The position numbers and the translations under genes were made by a program. 64,000 bases of DNA from Thermoplasmata archaeon (GTDB lineage Archaea > Thermoplasmatota > Thermoplasmata > Sysuiplasmatales > Sysuiplasmataceae): NCBI GenBank assembly GCA_021806165.1, contig JAJZXY010000009.1:1-64000 (forward strand), written 5' to 3'. Shown here in pieces: positions 26,209 to 35,965 of this stretch. The notes under the pieces were generated by a model, which saw only the letters and a program-made list of their open reading frames with translations, was not told the origin of the DNA and did not search any database. Within the stretch, counting starts at the first letter, position 1. Every line of letters begins with the position of its first letter.

Positions 26209-26406
26209 ATGTGCCGGTACTGCAGCGATGAGAACTGTACTTGCGACTGTGCGTTTGCTGAAAGGGTGCGCAAGGAGCTCAGGAATGCCTATTCACAGAA
26301 CCAGATAGATATTGAGAGCTGCCAGATAACCTGCATAAAGTGCAGGCACCAGATAGTCTATACCCCAAGTTCCATGCACAAGCAGAGTGCGGCGCCTTCA
26401 CAGTGA
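26209..26406 (+). CDS. Small Cys-rich protein, two zinc-binding groups (65 aa)
   Basis: The 65-residue protein starts MCRYCSDENCTCDCAFAERV, with five Cys in the first 14 residues. A second group CQITCIKCRHQIVY lies at about 41-54, followed by a polar tail. The pattern suggests two small metal sites. Coding in the long frame upstream of this ATG is not supported because it crosses the promoter and the divergent DUF169 gene. A poly-T run at about 26431-26438 just after the stop could act as a terminator. Function is unknown. Confidence 0.6.
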   Translation: MCRYCSDENCTCDCAFAERVRKELRNAYSQNQIDIESCQITCIKCRHQIVYTPSSMHKQSAAPSQ

Positions 26407-26424
26407 ATCTTTCCTGTCCCGCGT

Positions 26425-26907
26425 TCAGCCACTTTTTTTGTCACCCAGAGCAGCAAGAGCCTCCGCCACGTGCTGCCGGGGGTTGATCTGCGATGTAAAT
26501 CTCCGGAGCACAACCCCATCTGGAGATATGACAAACGTGGTCCTGCCCGGGATAAAACCGAGGTTGGGCTTGACACCATACAGCTTCCTGACGCTGTTGT
26601 CGGGGTCGCTGAGTAATGGAAAGCGGACCTTGTTCCTGGCCGCGAACTGGAAATGTCTGTCCACGCCATCAGAACTGACGCCTGCGACCTTGACGCCCAT
26701 GTCTTCGAACTCCTCCAGGGTGTCTCTGAATGCGCATGCCTCTGCGGTACAGCCGGAAGTGAAGTCCCTCGGGTAGAAGTACAGGACGACTGGCCCCTTT
26801 TCAAGTTCGGCCGACAGGGTGAAGGGCCCCTGAGTCGAAAGGAGCGTGAAGTCAGGTGCCCGATCCCCTTCATTCACATCCATTCCGGCATGCACACTCC
26901 ACTCCAT
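26425..26907 (-). CDS. bcp: Peroxiredoxin, Bcp/PrxQ type
   Basis: This thioredoxin-fold peroxidase reduces hydrogen and alkyl peroxides. It has the core GDRAPDFTLLSTQG and the catalytic stretch YFYPRDFTSGCTAEACAFRD. There the first Cys is peroxidatic and the second, five residues later, resolving, as in the atypical two-Cys Bcp group. It continues with GVSSDGVDRHFQF, FPLLSDPDNSVRKLYGV and the C-terminal RTTFVISPDGVVLR. Length 160 is normal; a start at the Met nine residues in (26883) would match the family better. Confidence 0.93.
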   Translation of the reverse strand: MEWSVHAGMDVNEGDRAPDFTLLSTQGPFTLSAELEKGPVVLYFYPRDFTSGCTAEACAFRDTLEEFEDMGVKVAGVSSDGVDRHFQFAARNKVRFPLLSDPDNSVRKLYGVKPNLGFIPGRTTFVISPDGVVLRRFTSQINPRQHVAEALAALGDKKSG

Positions 26908-26939
26908 TCAGGAGGCAATGGCCCCATAGGGCGCCTGCC

Positions 26940-29336
26940 TCACCCTGCGTATCTCTCTCTTAACTGGGAATAGACGCCCAGGAGCTCCAGACCCTTCGCA
27001 ATTCCCATATCGGCCTCGGGTATGCTGTTCCGGGCGAAATATTCCTCGACCTCTGCCCTCTTTCCAATCCCAGCCCTCGCTATAACCGTTTCTGTCATTG
27101 CACCGTTCATGCCTGTCCCGGCGTATGTCTTGAACAGCCTGTCCCTGTTTTCCACAAACCAGCTCCACAGCCTGTCCTTGCCTTCAGGGTTCACTGCAGT
27201 CATATACACCATGTATGAAATATGCCCCTTGTTGATTGTGCCGGAAAAAGCAAGTTCAAGCACTTTCCCCACTAGCGCAGGGTCCTTGAAGCTGGCAAGG
27301 CCGAGAAGAGCCTTCATCGAGTCGGCATCGCTGGATGCATTCTTCATCTTGTCTACAAGCGGGTCAAACGCCTGCTCCCCGACTGACCTCGCATATGCAA
27401 TTCCAACGGAGCCTCGAAGCTCCGCAGCCTGCTCGAACATGCTCTCAAACCTCTTCGCATGTTCTGACGCAAACTCGTCATCATACATTGCGAGTCCCTC
27501 GGTCAGCCTCTCCCTCAGGACCGCGCTGTTCTCATTCTCTCCCTCCTTCCTGTCAGTCCCAATCCTTCTGAGCTGCCCCCTGTAGAAGCGCCGGAAGGCC
27601 GAAGAGAGCTCCTCGTTCTCAGGCACAATCTCCTTCAACCTTCCGAGCTGTCCCGCAATCCCGCTGACAACAATATAGCTGCTGTCCTCCTCGAGAAGCC
27701 TGACAAAGGCAAGGTATTCGTTAATGTCCGCCCTCCCTGACAGCAGGAAATAGTAGAGGTCTGAAACGATGCCGTACTTTTCCGCATCTTCCATGTGATG
27801 CAGCCCGGACATTAAGGCGGGATGGAGCGTTCTGTCATATTCCACCCTGTAAAAGCCAGTCTGCCCGGCATTGAGGTTCAGGCTTGTCGGCTCGGATGAC
27901 GCCTCAATAAGCGCCTCCCTCCCTGTCATGAGAAGCCTGCCCTTCTTCCCGTCGATCATGTACTGTATCGGGATGGGCCACACCTTGCCATCTCCACTGC
28001 CGCCGAGGAGGAAGCGCTCCTGTGTGAGCCTGATGCCACCCTTATCGTATCTTGCAGTTATCACCGGGAAGCCGGCAGTCCCCACCCATTCTTTCATGAT
28101 GTGGCCGACAGGCTCACTGCTGGACTTTTCAAGACTCTCCCACAGGTCGCTGCTCTTTGCATTGCTGTAGCTGAATTTCTTCAGGTATGCATTGACTCCG
28201 TTCCTGAAACTCTCTTCACCGATGTATGAGGCAACCATTCTGAGCACGCTGGCGCCCTTGCCGTAGCTTATCTCATCGAAAATCTGGTTTATCTCCTCCG
28301 GTTTCCCCACCTCCACCTCAATGGGGTGGGTGCTCTTGAGGGAGTCGCCTACCATTGCGCCGCTTGTCTCCGAGGTCAGGAAGTCTGACCAGACCTCCCA
28401 GTCAGGGTATATCCTGTCCACAATGACGGAACTCATGTATGTCGCGAAGCTCTCATTGAGCCACAGATCGTTCCACCATTTCATGGTAACAAGGTTGCCA
28501 AACCACTGATGGGCTATCTCATGGGCAAGGACGCTGGCTATAAGCCTCTTGTTGGAAACGCTTGTGGACTCATCCACCAGAAGGGCAACCTCCCTGAATG
28601 TGATGGCGCCCCAGTTCTCCATCGCCCCCACTGCAAACTCGGGGACAGCAACAAGGTGAAGCTTTTCGAGGGGGTACGGTATGGAGTAATAGCGCTCATA
28701 CTCACTGAGGAAGAGCCTTCCATTCACAATTGCAAATTCCCCCTTCCCCCTGCGGTTGGGCGCCGACGCCACAATTACTTCAAACCCTCCAGGCAGTCTC
28801 TGCTCCTCGAACCGGCCTATTCCTGCAAAAAGGAGGTATGTGGACATTCTGGGGGTATCCTCGAATGTGACCGTCTTTGAGCCATCAGACCTCTCCTCCC
28901 TGGCAACCGGCATGTTCGAGATGACTGACAGCCCCTCCCCAACTCTGATACTTATGCTGAACACAGCCTTCTTGGAAGGATCGTCCAGGCAGGGAAAGAC
29001 GTTCCTGGCCCCAACCGGTTCAAACTGGGTTGACAGAAAGTATCCTCCGTTGTAACTTGACTTGTAGAAACCGTGCAGACCACCCTCCAGCGCCTTTCCT
29101 GCGAATGCCACTTTGACCTTTCTGAAGCCCCTCCCGCCGACGGTAAGCTTCTTGCCCTCAATATCGTAGCTCCAGCTGCATTGGCCGCTGTCCACTTCCA
29201 CGGATGTTATCTCTATATCTGCAGAATCGAGAGACAATTCGTCCGCCGCGCCGTCAATTTCAATCGTCTCGTTGCCTTTGAAACCTGATGAATCGAAATC
29301 GACGTCGAGGTGTATATCATATCTCTTGAGCTCCAT
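26940..29336 (-). CDS. M1 aminopeptidase, tricorn-interacting factor F2/F3-like
   Basis: The roughly 798-residue zinc aminopeptidase trims peptides produced by the proteasome or tricorn. It has the exopeptidase motif GAMENWG, the zinc motif HEIAHQWFGN with the third ligand Glu in WLNESFATYMS, and the catalytic Tyr region ISYGKGASVLRM. The C-terminal part is the long helical domain of this family. The Met at 29336 (MELKRYDIHLDVDF) is preferred to an upstream start at 29357. It resembles the Thermoplasma tricorn factors F2/F3; tricorn itself is not in the window. Confidence 0.93.
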   Translation of the reverse strand: MELKRYDIHLDVDFDSSGFKGNETIEIDGAADELSLDSADIEITSVEVDSGQCSWSYDIEGKKLTVGGRGFRKVKVAFAGKALEGGLHGFYKSSYNGGYFLSTQFEPVGARNVFPCLDDPSKKAVFSISIRVGEGLSVISNMPVAREERSDGSKTVTFEDTPRMSTYLLFAGIGRFEEQRLPGGFEVIVASAPNRRGKGEFAIVNGRLFLSEYERYYSIPYPLEKLHLVAVPEFAVGAMENWGAITFREVALLVDESTSVSNKRLIASVLAHEIAHQWFGNLVTMKWWNDLWLNESFATYMSSVIVDRIYPDWEVWSDFLTSETSGAMVGDSLKSTHPIEVEVGKPEEINQIFDEISYGKGASVLRMVASYIGEESFRNGVNAYLKKFSYSNAKSSDLWESLEKSSSEPVGHIMKEWVGTAGFPVITARYDKGGIRLTQERFLLGGSGDGKVWPIPIQYMIDGKKGRLLMTGREALIEASSEPTSLNLNAGQTGFYRVEYDRTLHPALMSGLHHMEDAEKYGIVSDLYYFLLSGRADINEYLAFVRLLEEDSSYIVVSGIAGQLGRLKEIVPENEELSSAFRRFYRGQLRRIGTDRKEGENENSAVLRERLTEGLAMYDDEFASEHAKRFESMFEQAAELRGSVGIAYARSVGEQAFDPLVDKMKNASSDADSMKALLGLASFKDPALVGKVLELAFSGTINKGHISYMVYMTAVNPEGKDRLWSWFVENRDRLFKTYAGTGMNGAMTETVIARAGIGKRAEVEEYFARNSIPEADMGIAKGLELLGVYSQLRERYAG

Positions 29337-29486
29337 AGTTCGTTCATCGCACCTCACGATTTAATGATTGGCATCAGAAAATTAGGCGCAATCCAAAGCT
29401 TGGCGGGTAGACACCCAGAGAGTCTGTTTCGCCTCCATTCATGGACGGGGTAAAGTGTTAATCAGAGGTCATGCTTAGGGTTGGGC

Positions 29487-30944
29487 ATGGAGAGTAAGGC
29501 AGTCGCATCGTCCCACTTTCTTTCAACGAAGGCGGGCGAGGACATATTGCGCTCCGGCGGAAATGCCTATGATGCAACGGTTGCAACGAGCGCAGCGCTC
29601 ACAGTGGTACAGCCTCACCTGAATGGACTCGGCGGTGATTTTTTCGGGATCGTGGATGATGGTGGTGTAAGGGCCGTCAACGGCAACGGCTATGCTGCCG
29701 AGCTTGCAACTGTAGAGTTCTTCAGGTCCAAGGGCATGACAGAAATACCCAAGCGCGGCCCTCTCGCCTCATTCACAGTCCCTGGCCTTGTCGCGTCCTG
29801 GGCAGTTCTTGCCGAAAACTGCACAATGCCTTTGGAAAAGTTGCTCGCTCCTGCAATCAGCTACGCGAAAGAGGGCTTCAGGGTGACGCCGTCCATCGCA
29901 CATTCCATTTCCCTGTCCAAGGGTATGGATTCGGACTGGGAGGGAATATACGGGGGCATCTCGTCTGGCGGCACTCTCTACCAGAAGCAGCTCGGCCGGT
30001 CCCTTGAGGCAGTTGCTGCTGACTGCGGCCATTCCTTCTATCACGGTGAGATCGCAAGGAGGATAGAGGAGGACATGGTCAGAAAGGGGGGTCTCATCCG
30101 TTTCTCTGATATGGATGCGTATGAAGCGGTGGTTACCAGTCCCCTCAGGGTGAAGTACAGGGGTTATGATGTCTACACCAACCCACCAAGCAGCCAGGGT
30201 GCAACTGCGCTGATGTGGCTCAATATGCTTGAGCGCACCGACCTCGCCTCAATGTCGAAGGCAGATTACTATCGGTCAATACTTGAAACAATGAAGGTTG
30301 CCTACGCCTACCGGGCTCGCTATATCACGGATCCTGCGCGGGTGCATTTTGATGAGAAGATGCTCGAGCCCGGTTACGAATACGGCACCATTCAACCGGT
30401 TTCAGGAAGCGCCCCTTCCCTCTCTGACACCACCGCATTCTCGGTTTACGACGGCGAGGTGGGCATAAGCGCGATACAGAGCAATTACATGGGGTTCGGC
30501 TCAGGCCACAATATAGCAGGAACGGGAATCAACATGAACAATCGTGGCGTCTACTTCACCCTGGATGCCGATCACCATAACGCACTGGCGCCGAGGAAGA
30601 AGACATTTCACACGCTCATGGCAACCCTGGCCAAGGGCCCGCGGACCATTTACACAGGATCAATGGGCGGCGACGTCCAGCCCCAGGTTAACGTCCAGAT
30701 CCTCTGCAATATGCTTGACAGGGGCATGGGCATGCAGGATGCCATCTCGGCGCCCAGGTTCGCTTACCCTTCGAGCATATATGCTGGCAGTGAAATATAC
30801 TTTGAAAGGGAGCTGGGTCTCGGGACCGGAAAGGATGTCGACAACAACAATTCGATGATGGGGCACGCGCAGGGCATCCTTGTTTCTGATGTGTTTGAGA
30901 AGGGGACGGATCCGCGCGGAGACGGCCTGATCAGGTATGACTGA
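29487..30944 (+). CDS. ggt: Gamma-glutamyltransferase family protein
   Basis: The 485-residue Ntn-hydrolase precursor begins SHFLSTKAGEDILRSGGNAYDATVATSAALTVVQPHLNGLGGD, a family hallmark (only the part GGNAYDATVATSAAL is needed to recognise it). The autoprocessing site is at SLSDTTAFSVYDGEVG, where the second Thr of DTT is the expected nucleophile. The small subunit contains GFGSGHNIAGTGINMNNRG and MGGDVQPQVNVQIL. There is no signal peptide, so it would act in the cytoplasm, perhaps as a gamma-glutamyl or cephalosporin-acylase-like hydrolase. The ATG at 29487 is preferred to a TTG two codons upstream. Confidence 0.9.
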   Translation: MESKAVASSHFLSTKAGEDILRSGGNAYDATVATSAALTVVQPHLNGLGGDFFGIVDDGGVRAVNGNGYAAELATVEFFRSKGMTEIPKRGPLASFTVPGLVASWAVLAENCTMPLEKLLAPAISYAKEGFRVTPSIAHSISLSKGMDSDWEGIYGGISSGGTLYQKQLGRSLEAVAADCGHSFYHGEIARRIEEDMVRKGGLIRFSDMDAYEAVVTSPLRVKYRGYDVYTNPPSSQGATALMWLNMLERTDLASMSKADYYRSILETMKVAYAYRARYITDPARVHFDEKMLEPGYEYGTIQPVSGSAPSLSDTTAFSVYDGEVGISAIQSNYMGFGSGHNIAGTGINMNNRGVYFTLDADHHNALAPRKKTFHTLMATLAKGPRTIYTGSMGGDVQPQVNVQILCNMLDRGMGMQDAISAPRFAYPSSIYAGSEIYFERELGLGTGKDVDNNNSMMGHAQGILVSDVFEKGTDPRGDGLIRYD

Positions 30945-31043
30945 CGGCTCCTCCGGAAGGCAGATGAATCGCACTTCAACCGCCTCCAGACAGCAATATT
31001 AATATCACTTGTCGTTCTACTTGGAAGGCGTAAGGGTGTTTGA

Positions 31044-31478
31044 ATGGTAGAACTGGAAAGTCTCGATTACAAACCGAAGCCGATTGACGAAAACTTCCTG
31101 AACGACACCGAGCATTATCCCGTTACAGGTCAGCACAATGACCATGATGTAAGGGCGGAGGGCCAGCAGAGGATGGATCAGGAGGGGAAACCCTACCCTA
31201 CGAAGCTTGGAATCCACGGGACAGCTGTTGCTGTTGACTGGGAGACTTGCATCGCGGACGGCGAATGCATGGATGTCTGCCCTGTCACTCTGTACGAGTG
31301 GCACCTGAACCCGGGCCAGATGGGCGTTGGCAACGACAAGAAGATCGAAAAGGGGTCCGACGACTGGAACAAGTTCAGAACAGACAAGTGCGATCCGGTC
31401 AGGGAGAAGGACTGCGTCTTCTGCATGGCATGCGTCCCAGTCTGCCCGACCAGTGCGATAAAGATAACTGAAGGGTGA
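31044..31478 (+). CDS. zfx: Zinc-containing ferredoxin (3Fe-4S/4Fe-4S)
   Basis: The 144-residue protein is the Thermoplasma/Sulfolobus-type ferredoxin. The N-terminal extension (about 1-60) includes His24, His31 and His34, candidates for the structural zinc. Cluster I is CIADGECMDVCP, lacking one Cys of the usual set (Asp at that place), as in 3Fe-4S clusters. Cluster II is CVFCMACVPVCP, a full 4Fe-4S set. It carries electrons for 2-oxoacid:ferredoxin oxidoreductases in aerobic thermoacidophilic archaea. A TATA-like aatattaatat is at about 30992-31002. Confidence 0.95.
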   Translation: MVELESLDYKPKPIDENFLNDTEHYPVTGQHNDHDVRAEGQQRMDQEGKPYPTKLGIHGTAVAVDWETCIADGECMDVCPVTLYEWHLNPGQMGVGNDKKIEKGSDDWNKFRTDKCDPVREKDCVFCMACVPVCPTSAIKITEG

Positions 31479-31573
31479 ACAGGGCACAGCACAACTTGCC
31501 CCGTGTCTTTGTCAGATACGGCGGCAAGAAACCAATTATATTCATTCTTCTGTCTATTATCATGCTCAGGCGG

Positions 31574-32143
31574 TCAGCCCATTCTCTCTTCCACGCTTAC
31601 AACAATGGTCCTTGCGAGGTAGTCGCCTATCCTCTGATGCCTCTCGTTCAGTATGCCGACTATGAAGCCTATGATGTAAAGGTTCAGGGGAAGGGAATCC
31701 ACTATTCTGAGGATGTTCCTGATGATTATCATTCCCAGGTCAGGCTGCTTCATTGTATCCGCCGAAACTACCCTTATCCCTATGACCTTCTTGCCAATTG
31801 TCTGCCCGTCAAGAGACTCGAACAGAATGAAGTAGAGTATGCTTAGCGCTAGAAGTCCGAGGGAAAGTGTCTCGGCTCCGTAAAGCCTGAAAGTGAGGAG
31901 TGAGAAGACTGCCCAGATGATTACTGTTACTATCAGGACTATAACAAGGTCTATGACCAGGGCAATGAGACGCTGTCCCATTGTGGCAATAGGGTGGCTT
32001 ATGTGCTGCAGAAGCCGCTTCTTTGTTCCGTCAACGGGTACACTGTGCTCAGAGGCACCAGCACTCACCCCGCTCCCCGCAGCATCGCCAGATGAGCTCA
32101 TTTGCCTAACCGTCCGGTGGATGATACGCTGGTTATTTGACAC
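31574..32143 (-). CDS. RDD-family membrane protein
   Basis: The 189-residue protein has a polar N-terminus of about 55 residues, then the RDD domain. The first conserved Arg-Asp part is GQRLIALVIDLVIVLIV, followed by a second hydrophobic pair and the signature SLDGQTIGKKVIGIRVVSAD, then LRIVDSLP and a last helix with RHQRIGDYLARTIVV. RDD proteins are small transport-like or scaffold membrane proteins of largely unknown role. It shares strand with corA downstream of it. Confidence 0.9.
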   Translation of the reverse strand: MSNNQRIIHRTVRQMSSSGDAAGSGVSAGASEHSVPVDGTKKRLLQHISHPIATMGQRLIALVIDLVIVLIVTVIIWAVFSLLTFRLYGAETLSLGLLALSILYFILFESLDGQTIGKKVIGIRVVSADTMKQPDLGMIIIRNILRIVDSLPLNLYIIGFIVGILNERHQRIGDYLARTIVVSVEERMG

Positions 32144-32162
32144 TTTCTACCAGACAGCAGTA

Positions 32163-33170
32163 TCATATCCAGCCGCTCCTCCTGAAAAGATAGACCATGA
32201 TTCCGGCAATGCCAACCATGAACGCAATCATGACGTAGAAGCCATACCACAGCCCAGTTCCAGGAGCGAAGAAACCGGGGGTGAAATTGGTACCGTATAT
32301 GCTCGCTATCAGCGACAGCGGCGTGAGTATTGTCACCACTATTGTCAAGACCTTCACCACGTTGTTTGTTGATGTGGTGATCATGCTGATGTGCAGATCT
32401 CTGACTTCGTTCACCCTGTCCCTGTAGGTGTCGACCGTTTCAATGAGCTGAAACGTATGGTCATATACGTCCCTGAAATTCCTCAGCGTCTGGTCCCTGA
32501 TGAAAGGGACGGCGCCGCGCATGATCTGGCCGAGCACATCCCTGAACGCGGATGCATCCCTGCGGAGAGTCATCAGGTCAGTCCTGAGTGCAACAAATGA
32601 GCGTGATACGCGCCCCACCTTTTCGACATCACTTCTCCGCTGGTCGATAGTCAGCTCGATCTCCCTTTCGAGGCTGTCTATTTCATCCTCCTTGCCGTCG
32701 AGCACCGGATAGAATGAGTCCACAGCAAAGTCAACGAGGAGATAATAGAGCAAGTCAGTTGCGGGCTTGGTCCTGAAGAGCGAGAGCCCGCGGGCCTTGA
32801 TTCTGTCCCTGGCAAGATTGACAATGTGCATAGATTCCCTGTGAATTGTTATGAGCCACCTGTCGGAGAAGAAGATAAAGAGCTCGGAGAATGAGAGCTC
32901 CTCACCAGTAGTGCCCGGCACCCTCACGACTGCGAAATTGTAGCCGTCGTAGTCCTCCATCTTGGGACGCTGGTTTCCAACAATGACGTCCTCGACAGAG
33001 TAATCATCCAGTTTCAGCCTCTCTTTCAGCTCCTTCATCTGCTGTTCATCTACGCCTTCCACATCTATCCAGGTGACAGCGTTATCCTGAAACTGCCGGG
33101 GGAGACCCTCCTGCACCGAAACAAAGCTGCCTTCCTTCTCTTCCATCCTGATCGTGAATGAATTAATCAA
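32163..33170 (-). CDS. corA: CorA-family divalent cation transporter
   Basis: The 335-residue protein has the CorA layout: an N-terminal cytoplasmic alpha/beta part (about 1-230), a long coiled helix, and two C-terminal membrane helices (about 270-292 and 305-328). The pore-loop signature reads YGTNF, where most CorA proteins have YGMNF; ZntB-like relatives also vary here. The cytoplasmic part contains DDYSVEDVIVGNQRPKMEDY typical of CorA. It imports Mg2+, Co2+ or similar ions. The Met-to-Thr change in the loop may alter selectivity. Confidence 0.9.
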   Translation of the reverse strand: MINSFTIRMEEKEGSFVSVQEGLPRQFQDNAVTWIDVEGVDEQQMKELKERLKLDDYSVEDVIVGNQRPKMEDYDGYNFAVVRVPGTTGEELSFSELFIFFSDRWLITIHRESMHIVNLARDRIKARGLSLFRTKPATDLLYYLLVDFAVDSFYPVLDGKEDEIDSLEREIELTIDQRRSDVEKVGRVSRSFVALRTDLMTLRRDASAFRDVLGQIMRGAVPFIRDQTLRNFRDVYDHTFQLIETVDTYRDRVNEVRDLHISMITTSTNNVVKVLTIVVTILTPLSLIASIYGTNFTPGFFAPGTGLWYGFYVMIAFMVGIAGIMVYLFRRSGWI

Positions 33171-33305
33171 GAGCTCTCCGCTGGCTAATGGGCATACTGG
33201 ATAATATTGGTTTCAATGGACATTGCGTGGAGTCACAGACATCTCTCGGCAGTACGTGTGTGAAATACCACGCACTGCGTTACCCGTGCCATTTCCTCAT
33301 CCCGC

Positions 33306-33698
33306 GATAGATTCGAGGTCGAAACCGAAGGGGAAAATTATGCCAGCAATCTGACGGAAGATGTCCGCGGGCTGGTCAGCAAGTCCGGTGCCATTACCGG
33401 TCTGGTCATAGTCTCGGTGAAGTCCACCGCTTCGTCAGTCATACTGTTTGAAGATGAAAGCGGGCACCCTGCCGACGACGTCGACACAATGGGCAGAATC
33501 TCACCTGCGACCCGGCAGTGCAGACAAACGGCGCATGGGGTGACTGGAATGGCAGAAGCCATATCAAGTCAGTCCCTGAGGGGCAGAGTGCCACCAGTCC
33601 ATGGATGGTGGGACATGGTGACTGGAACATGTCAGATCATATTTCCGGTGGGAGTCGGCACAAGACCTAGAAGAAGGACTGTTGATGCAACCGTTCCA
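33306..33698 (+). pseudogene. Decayed UPF0047 (YjbQ-like) gene
   Basis: Fragments of the UPF0047 family can be read in order but in more than one frame. The first is RFEVETEGENYASNLTEDV, then SGAITGLVIVSVKSTASSVIL (the family's HTTA has become STAS). A second frame gives NGRSHIKS, and the first frame resumes with SLRGRVPPV and VTGTCQIIFPVGVGTRPRRR. No start codon is in frame. So the gene has at least two frameshifts and has lost its key His. The family has been linked to secondary thiamine-phosphate synthesis in bacteria. The intervals 33171-33305 and 33699-33903 show nothing but possible promoter sequence. Confidence 0.6.
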
Positions 33699-33903
33699 TG
33701 GTGGTGCATGCCTTCGGACAGGAGGTGGTGCTTCCCCGCAGGCTCCCAGCCAAAGGCTGACATTGCCCTTCCATACCGGACAGAAGGACTGGCGATCGGC
33801 AAATGCCAACATTTATTAGCAATGCATGTTAGAGGTGTAGTCCGTCAGGAATAAATTCCCGGCCAAGACGCGTTCAAAGGGTCAAACTGCGGGGTGGAGA
33901 TCT

Positions 33904-34761
33904 GTGACAAAAAGTTCGGGTCCGGACAATGCGAAGGATGAGACTGATGTTGATAGGAGGACATTCATCAAGGCTCTTGGGCTTTCCACCGCTGCCCTGA
34001 TATTCGGTGGCCTGTCCCTCGAGGACTACATCAACCCGTCTGCGAAGAAGCAGCCTTTGCTAGGCAATTACCCGGTCGCCGTACTCGTTGACAGCACGGG
34101 CACACCGATTAATGTGAAAAATATACCGCCCGCCGCAAAGAGCAGCTCCTCATACCCTATCATGATGTTCAACTACCCTCTCCAGGATGAACCGAACATT
34201 CTGCTGAAGATTTCCGGCGTTTCTTCCCAGATACCGGGCTCGGTTAAAACTGGATCTGGAGAATATCTTACAGCATTCAGCGGCATATGCCAGCATCTAG
34301 GATGCGTCGTGCCGCTCCTGGACTACCATCCCCACAACAGCATTCCGTTTGAGGCGCAGCTTATAGGGTACACCGAACTCAACTGGCCCGAATTCGGCCT
34401 TCTCTTCTGCAAGTGCCACGGGAGCCAGTACGATCCTACCCGCGGGCCCCATAACCTTTACAACTCAGGTCCTGCGCCGAGTCCAGCCAACCACTCCCTG
34501 CCCCAGGTGATGCTGTCGGTGGATGCTGCCGGGAATGTCTACGCCACCGGTATGAATTCGGCAAACGCCGTCATCAGGACTCATTTGTGGCAGCCCGGGG
34601 GTGAGGAATATGGAAGTGAGGTGGTTGACGAGAATCTTTCGGGAGGCACGCTGCTGCCGCTGTATGACGGTCCGTCACTTCCACTCAGTCCAGTTTCCGA
34701 CGGAAAGCTCTACAAGTCCATAGTGATTAGCAGCAGCAACGGGCCTTGGCCCCGGAAGTAG
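33904..34761 (+). CDS. Rieske iron-sulfur protein of a cytochrome b complex
   Basis: The 285-residue protein starts with GTG and has an N-terminal twin-arginine-type anchor (DRRTFIKALGLSTAALIFGG), as in Rieske proteins exported folded by Tat. The 2Fe-2S site is formed by CQHLGC (near residue 130) and FCKCHGSQYDP (near 178), giving two Cys and two His ligands. The outer domain extends past the cluster with Pro-rich loops (GPHNLYNSGPAPSP). It heads a five-gene operon with cytochrome b 13 bases downstream and would pass electrons from quinol to a periplasmic copper or haem carrier. Confidence 0.93.
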   Translation: MTKSSGPDNAKDETDVDRRTFIKALGLSTAALIFGGLSLEDYINPSAKKQPLLGNYPVAVLVDSTGTPINVKNIPPAAKSSSSYPIMMFNYPLQDEPNILLKISGVSSQIPGSVKTGSGEYLTAFSGICQHLGCVVPLLDYHPHNSIPFEAQLIGYTELNWPEFGLLFCKCHGSQYDPTRGPHNLYNSGPAPSPANHSLPQVMLSVDAAGNVYATGMNSANAVIRTHLWQPGGEEYGSEVVDENLSGGTLLPLYDGPSLPLSPVSDGKLYKSIVISSSNGPWPRK

Positions 34762-34774
34762 GGAGCATCCTGGA

Positions 34775-35965
34775 ATGGCTGAGAAGAATGAATACAATCC
34801 GATGAATCTGGTCTCACAGGAGAAGCCTGAGGAGGGAGCCTACGTCATATCATTCCTTCCGCTGAAGAAAAGGCAGCTCCGCATTGATTACTGGACTGGC
34901 GCCTTTCTTGCCGCAGCTCTTATCTATCAGATTGCAACAGGCATTCTTCTCGCTTACTACTACCAGTCCGGAAACGCCTACGGGTCGACCACTTCGCTCA
35001 TAACGACAATACCCTTCGGCCATGTACTGCTCACATCCCATCTGTACATGGCATATGCAATGGTGGCAATGGTCTATTTCCACATGTTCAGGCAGTACTT
35101 CACGGGCGCCTACAGAGGAAGATGGAGATGGCTGCAGTGGATCATAGGCGTAGCATTATTTGTGCTGGTCAATGCGATAGCATCTATAGGCTACATGCTC
35201 TCATATTCGGTGCAGAGCGTTCTCGGCCTCCACGTATCCGAAATCCTGCTGCAGCGCAGCATCATAGGCAGGCTTTCACCCACTCTGGCCGGCTGGCTGA
35301 TTTCTGTCCTTGTTGGAAATGGAACCACTGCAGAATCTCTCAGCCACCTGCTTGTCCTCCACGCAGCTATTCTCAGCGTTATTGTACTTGCGCTTGTGGC
35401 TATACATTTCTTCCTGTACGAGAAGTCCGGTCCGTACGACCCAGTCAAGGATGAGGGCGCCGAGGACAAGATTCCCTGGTTCCCTGTAAATGCGCTATAT
35501 ACTGTGTTCATAGGAATGGTCTTTGTGGCTGCGGTTCTATTTGCCTCGGCCCTGTTCCCACAGATTCTGCCGCCCGACTACGGGCAGCTGGTCTACGGCA
35601 CCACGCCCTTCCCGGACTGGTATGAAATGCCTGTCTACAAGCTGATGGATGTCGCCGGCCTGGGACTCACCACGGGCGGCGTTCCACTCGTATTCGCCCT
35701 GCTTCTATTCCTGATACTTGTCCCGTTCATCGACAGGTACAGGGGCGATTCTCCGCTCGACAGGCCCATGATAACATTCATGGGTATTTTCATCATACTC
35801 TTCTGGCTCGTTGTCGGCCTCTGGGGATATGCGCAGCCCGGCCTCTCCCAGACGAGGCCTCTCACACTCTATATGCTCTATGCGCTGACTTTCTGTTCAA
35901 TCGTGCCAGTCTATGCCATGCGGCATGCAAGGAAGGATTTCAGGGCTGCGGAGGAAAAGAAATGA
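34775..35965 (+). CDS. Cytochrome b (SoxC/SoxN-like)
   Basis: The 396-residue protein has a long polar N-terminus and nine or so membrane helices. Haem ligands are expected in GHVLLTSHLYMAYAMVAMVYFHMF (His pair 14 apart) and in SHLLVLHAAILSVIVLALVAIHFF. The quinol-site signature is PP-type only loosely (PPDYGQLVYGTTPFPDWYEMP). It pairs with the Rieske protein upstream as a bc1-like complex. The stop overlaps the next small gene by 4 bases, so translation is coupled. Confidence 0.93.
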   Translation: MAEKNEYNPMNLVSQEKPEEGAYVISFLPLKKRQLRIDYWTGAFLAAALIYQIATGILLAYYYQSGNAYGSTTSLITTIPFGHVLLTSHLYMAYAMVAMVYFHMFRQYFTGAYRGRWRWLQWIIGVALFVLVNAIASIGYMLSYSVQSVLGLHVSEILLQRSIIGRLSPTLAGWLISVLVGNGTTAESLSHLLVLHAAILSVIVLALVAIHFFLYEKSGPYDPVKDEGAEDKIPWFPVNALYTVFIGMVFVAAVLFASALFPQILPPDYGQLVYGTTPFPDWYEMPVYKLMDVAGLGLTTGGVPLVFALLLFLILVPFIDRYRGDSPLDRPMITFMGIFIILFWLVVGLWGYAQPGLSQTRPLTLYMLYALTFCSIVPVYAMRHARKDFRAAEEKK

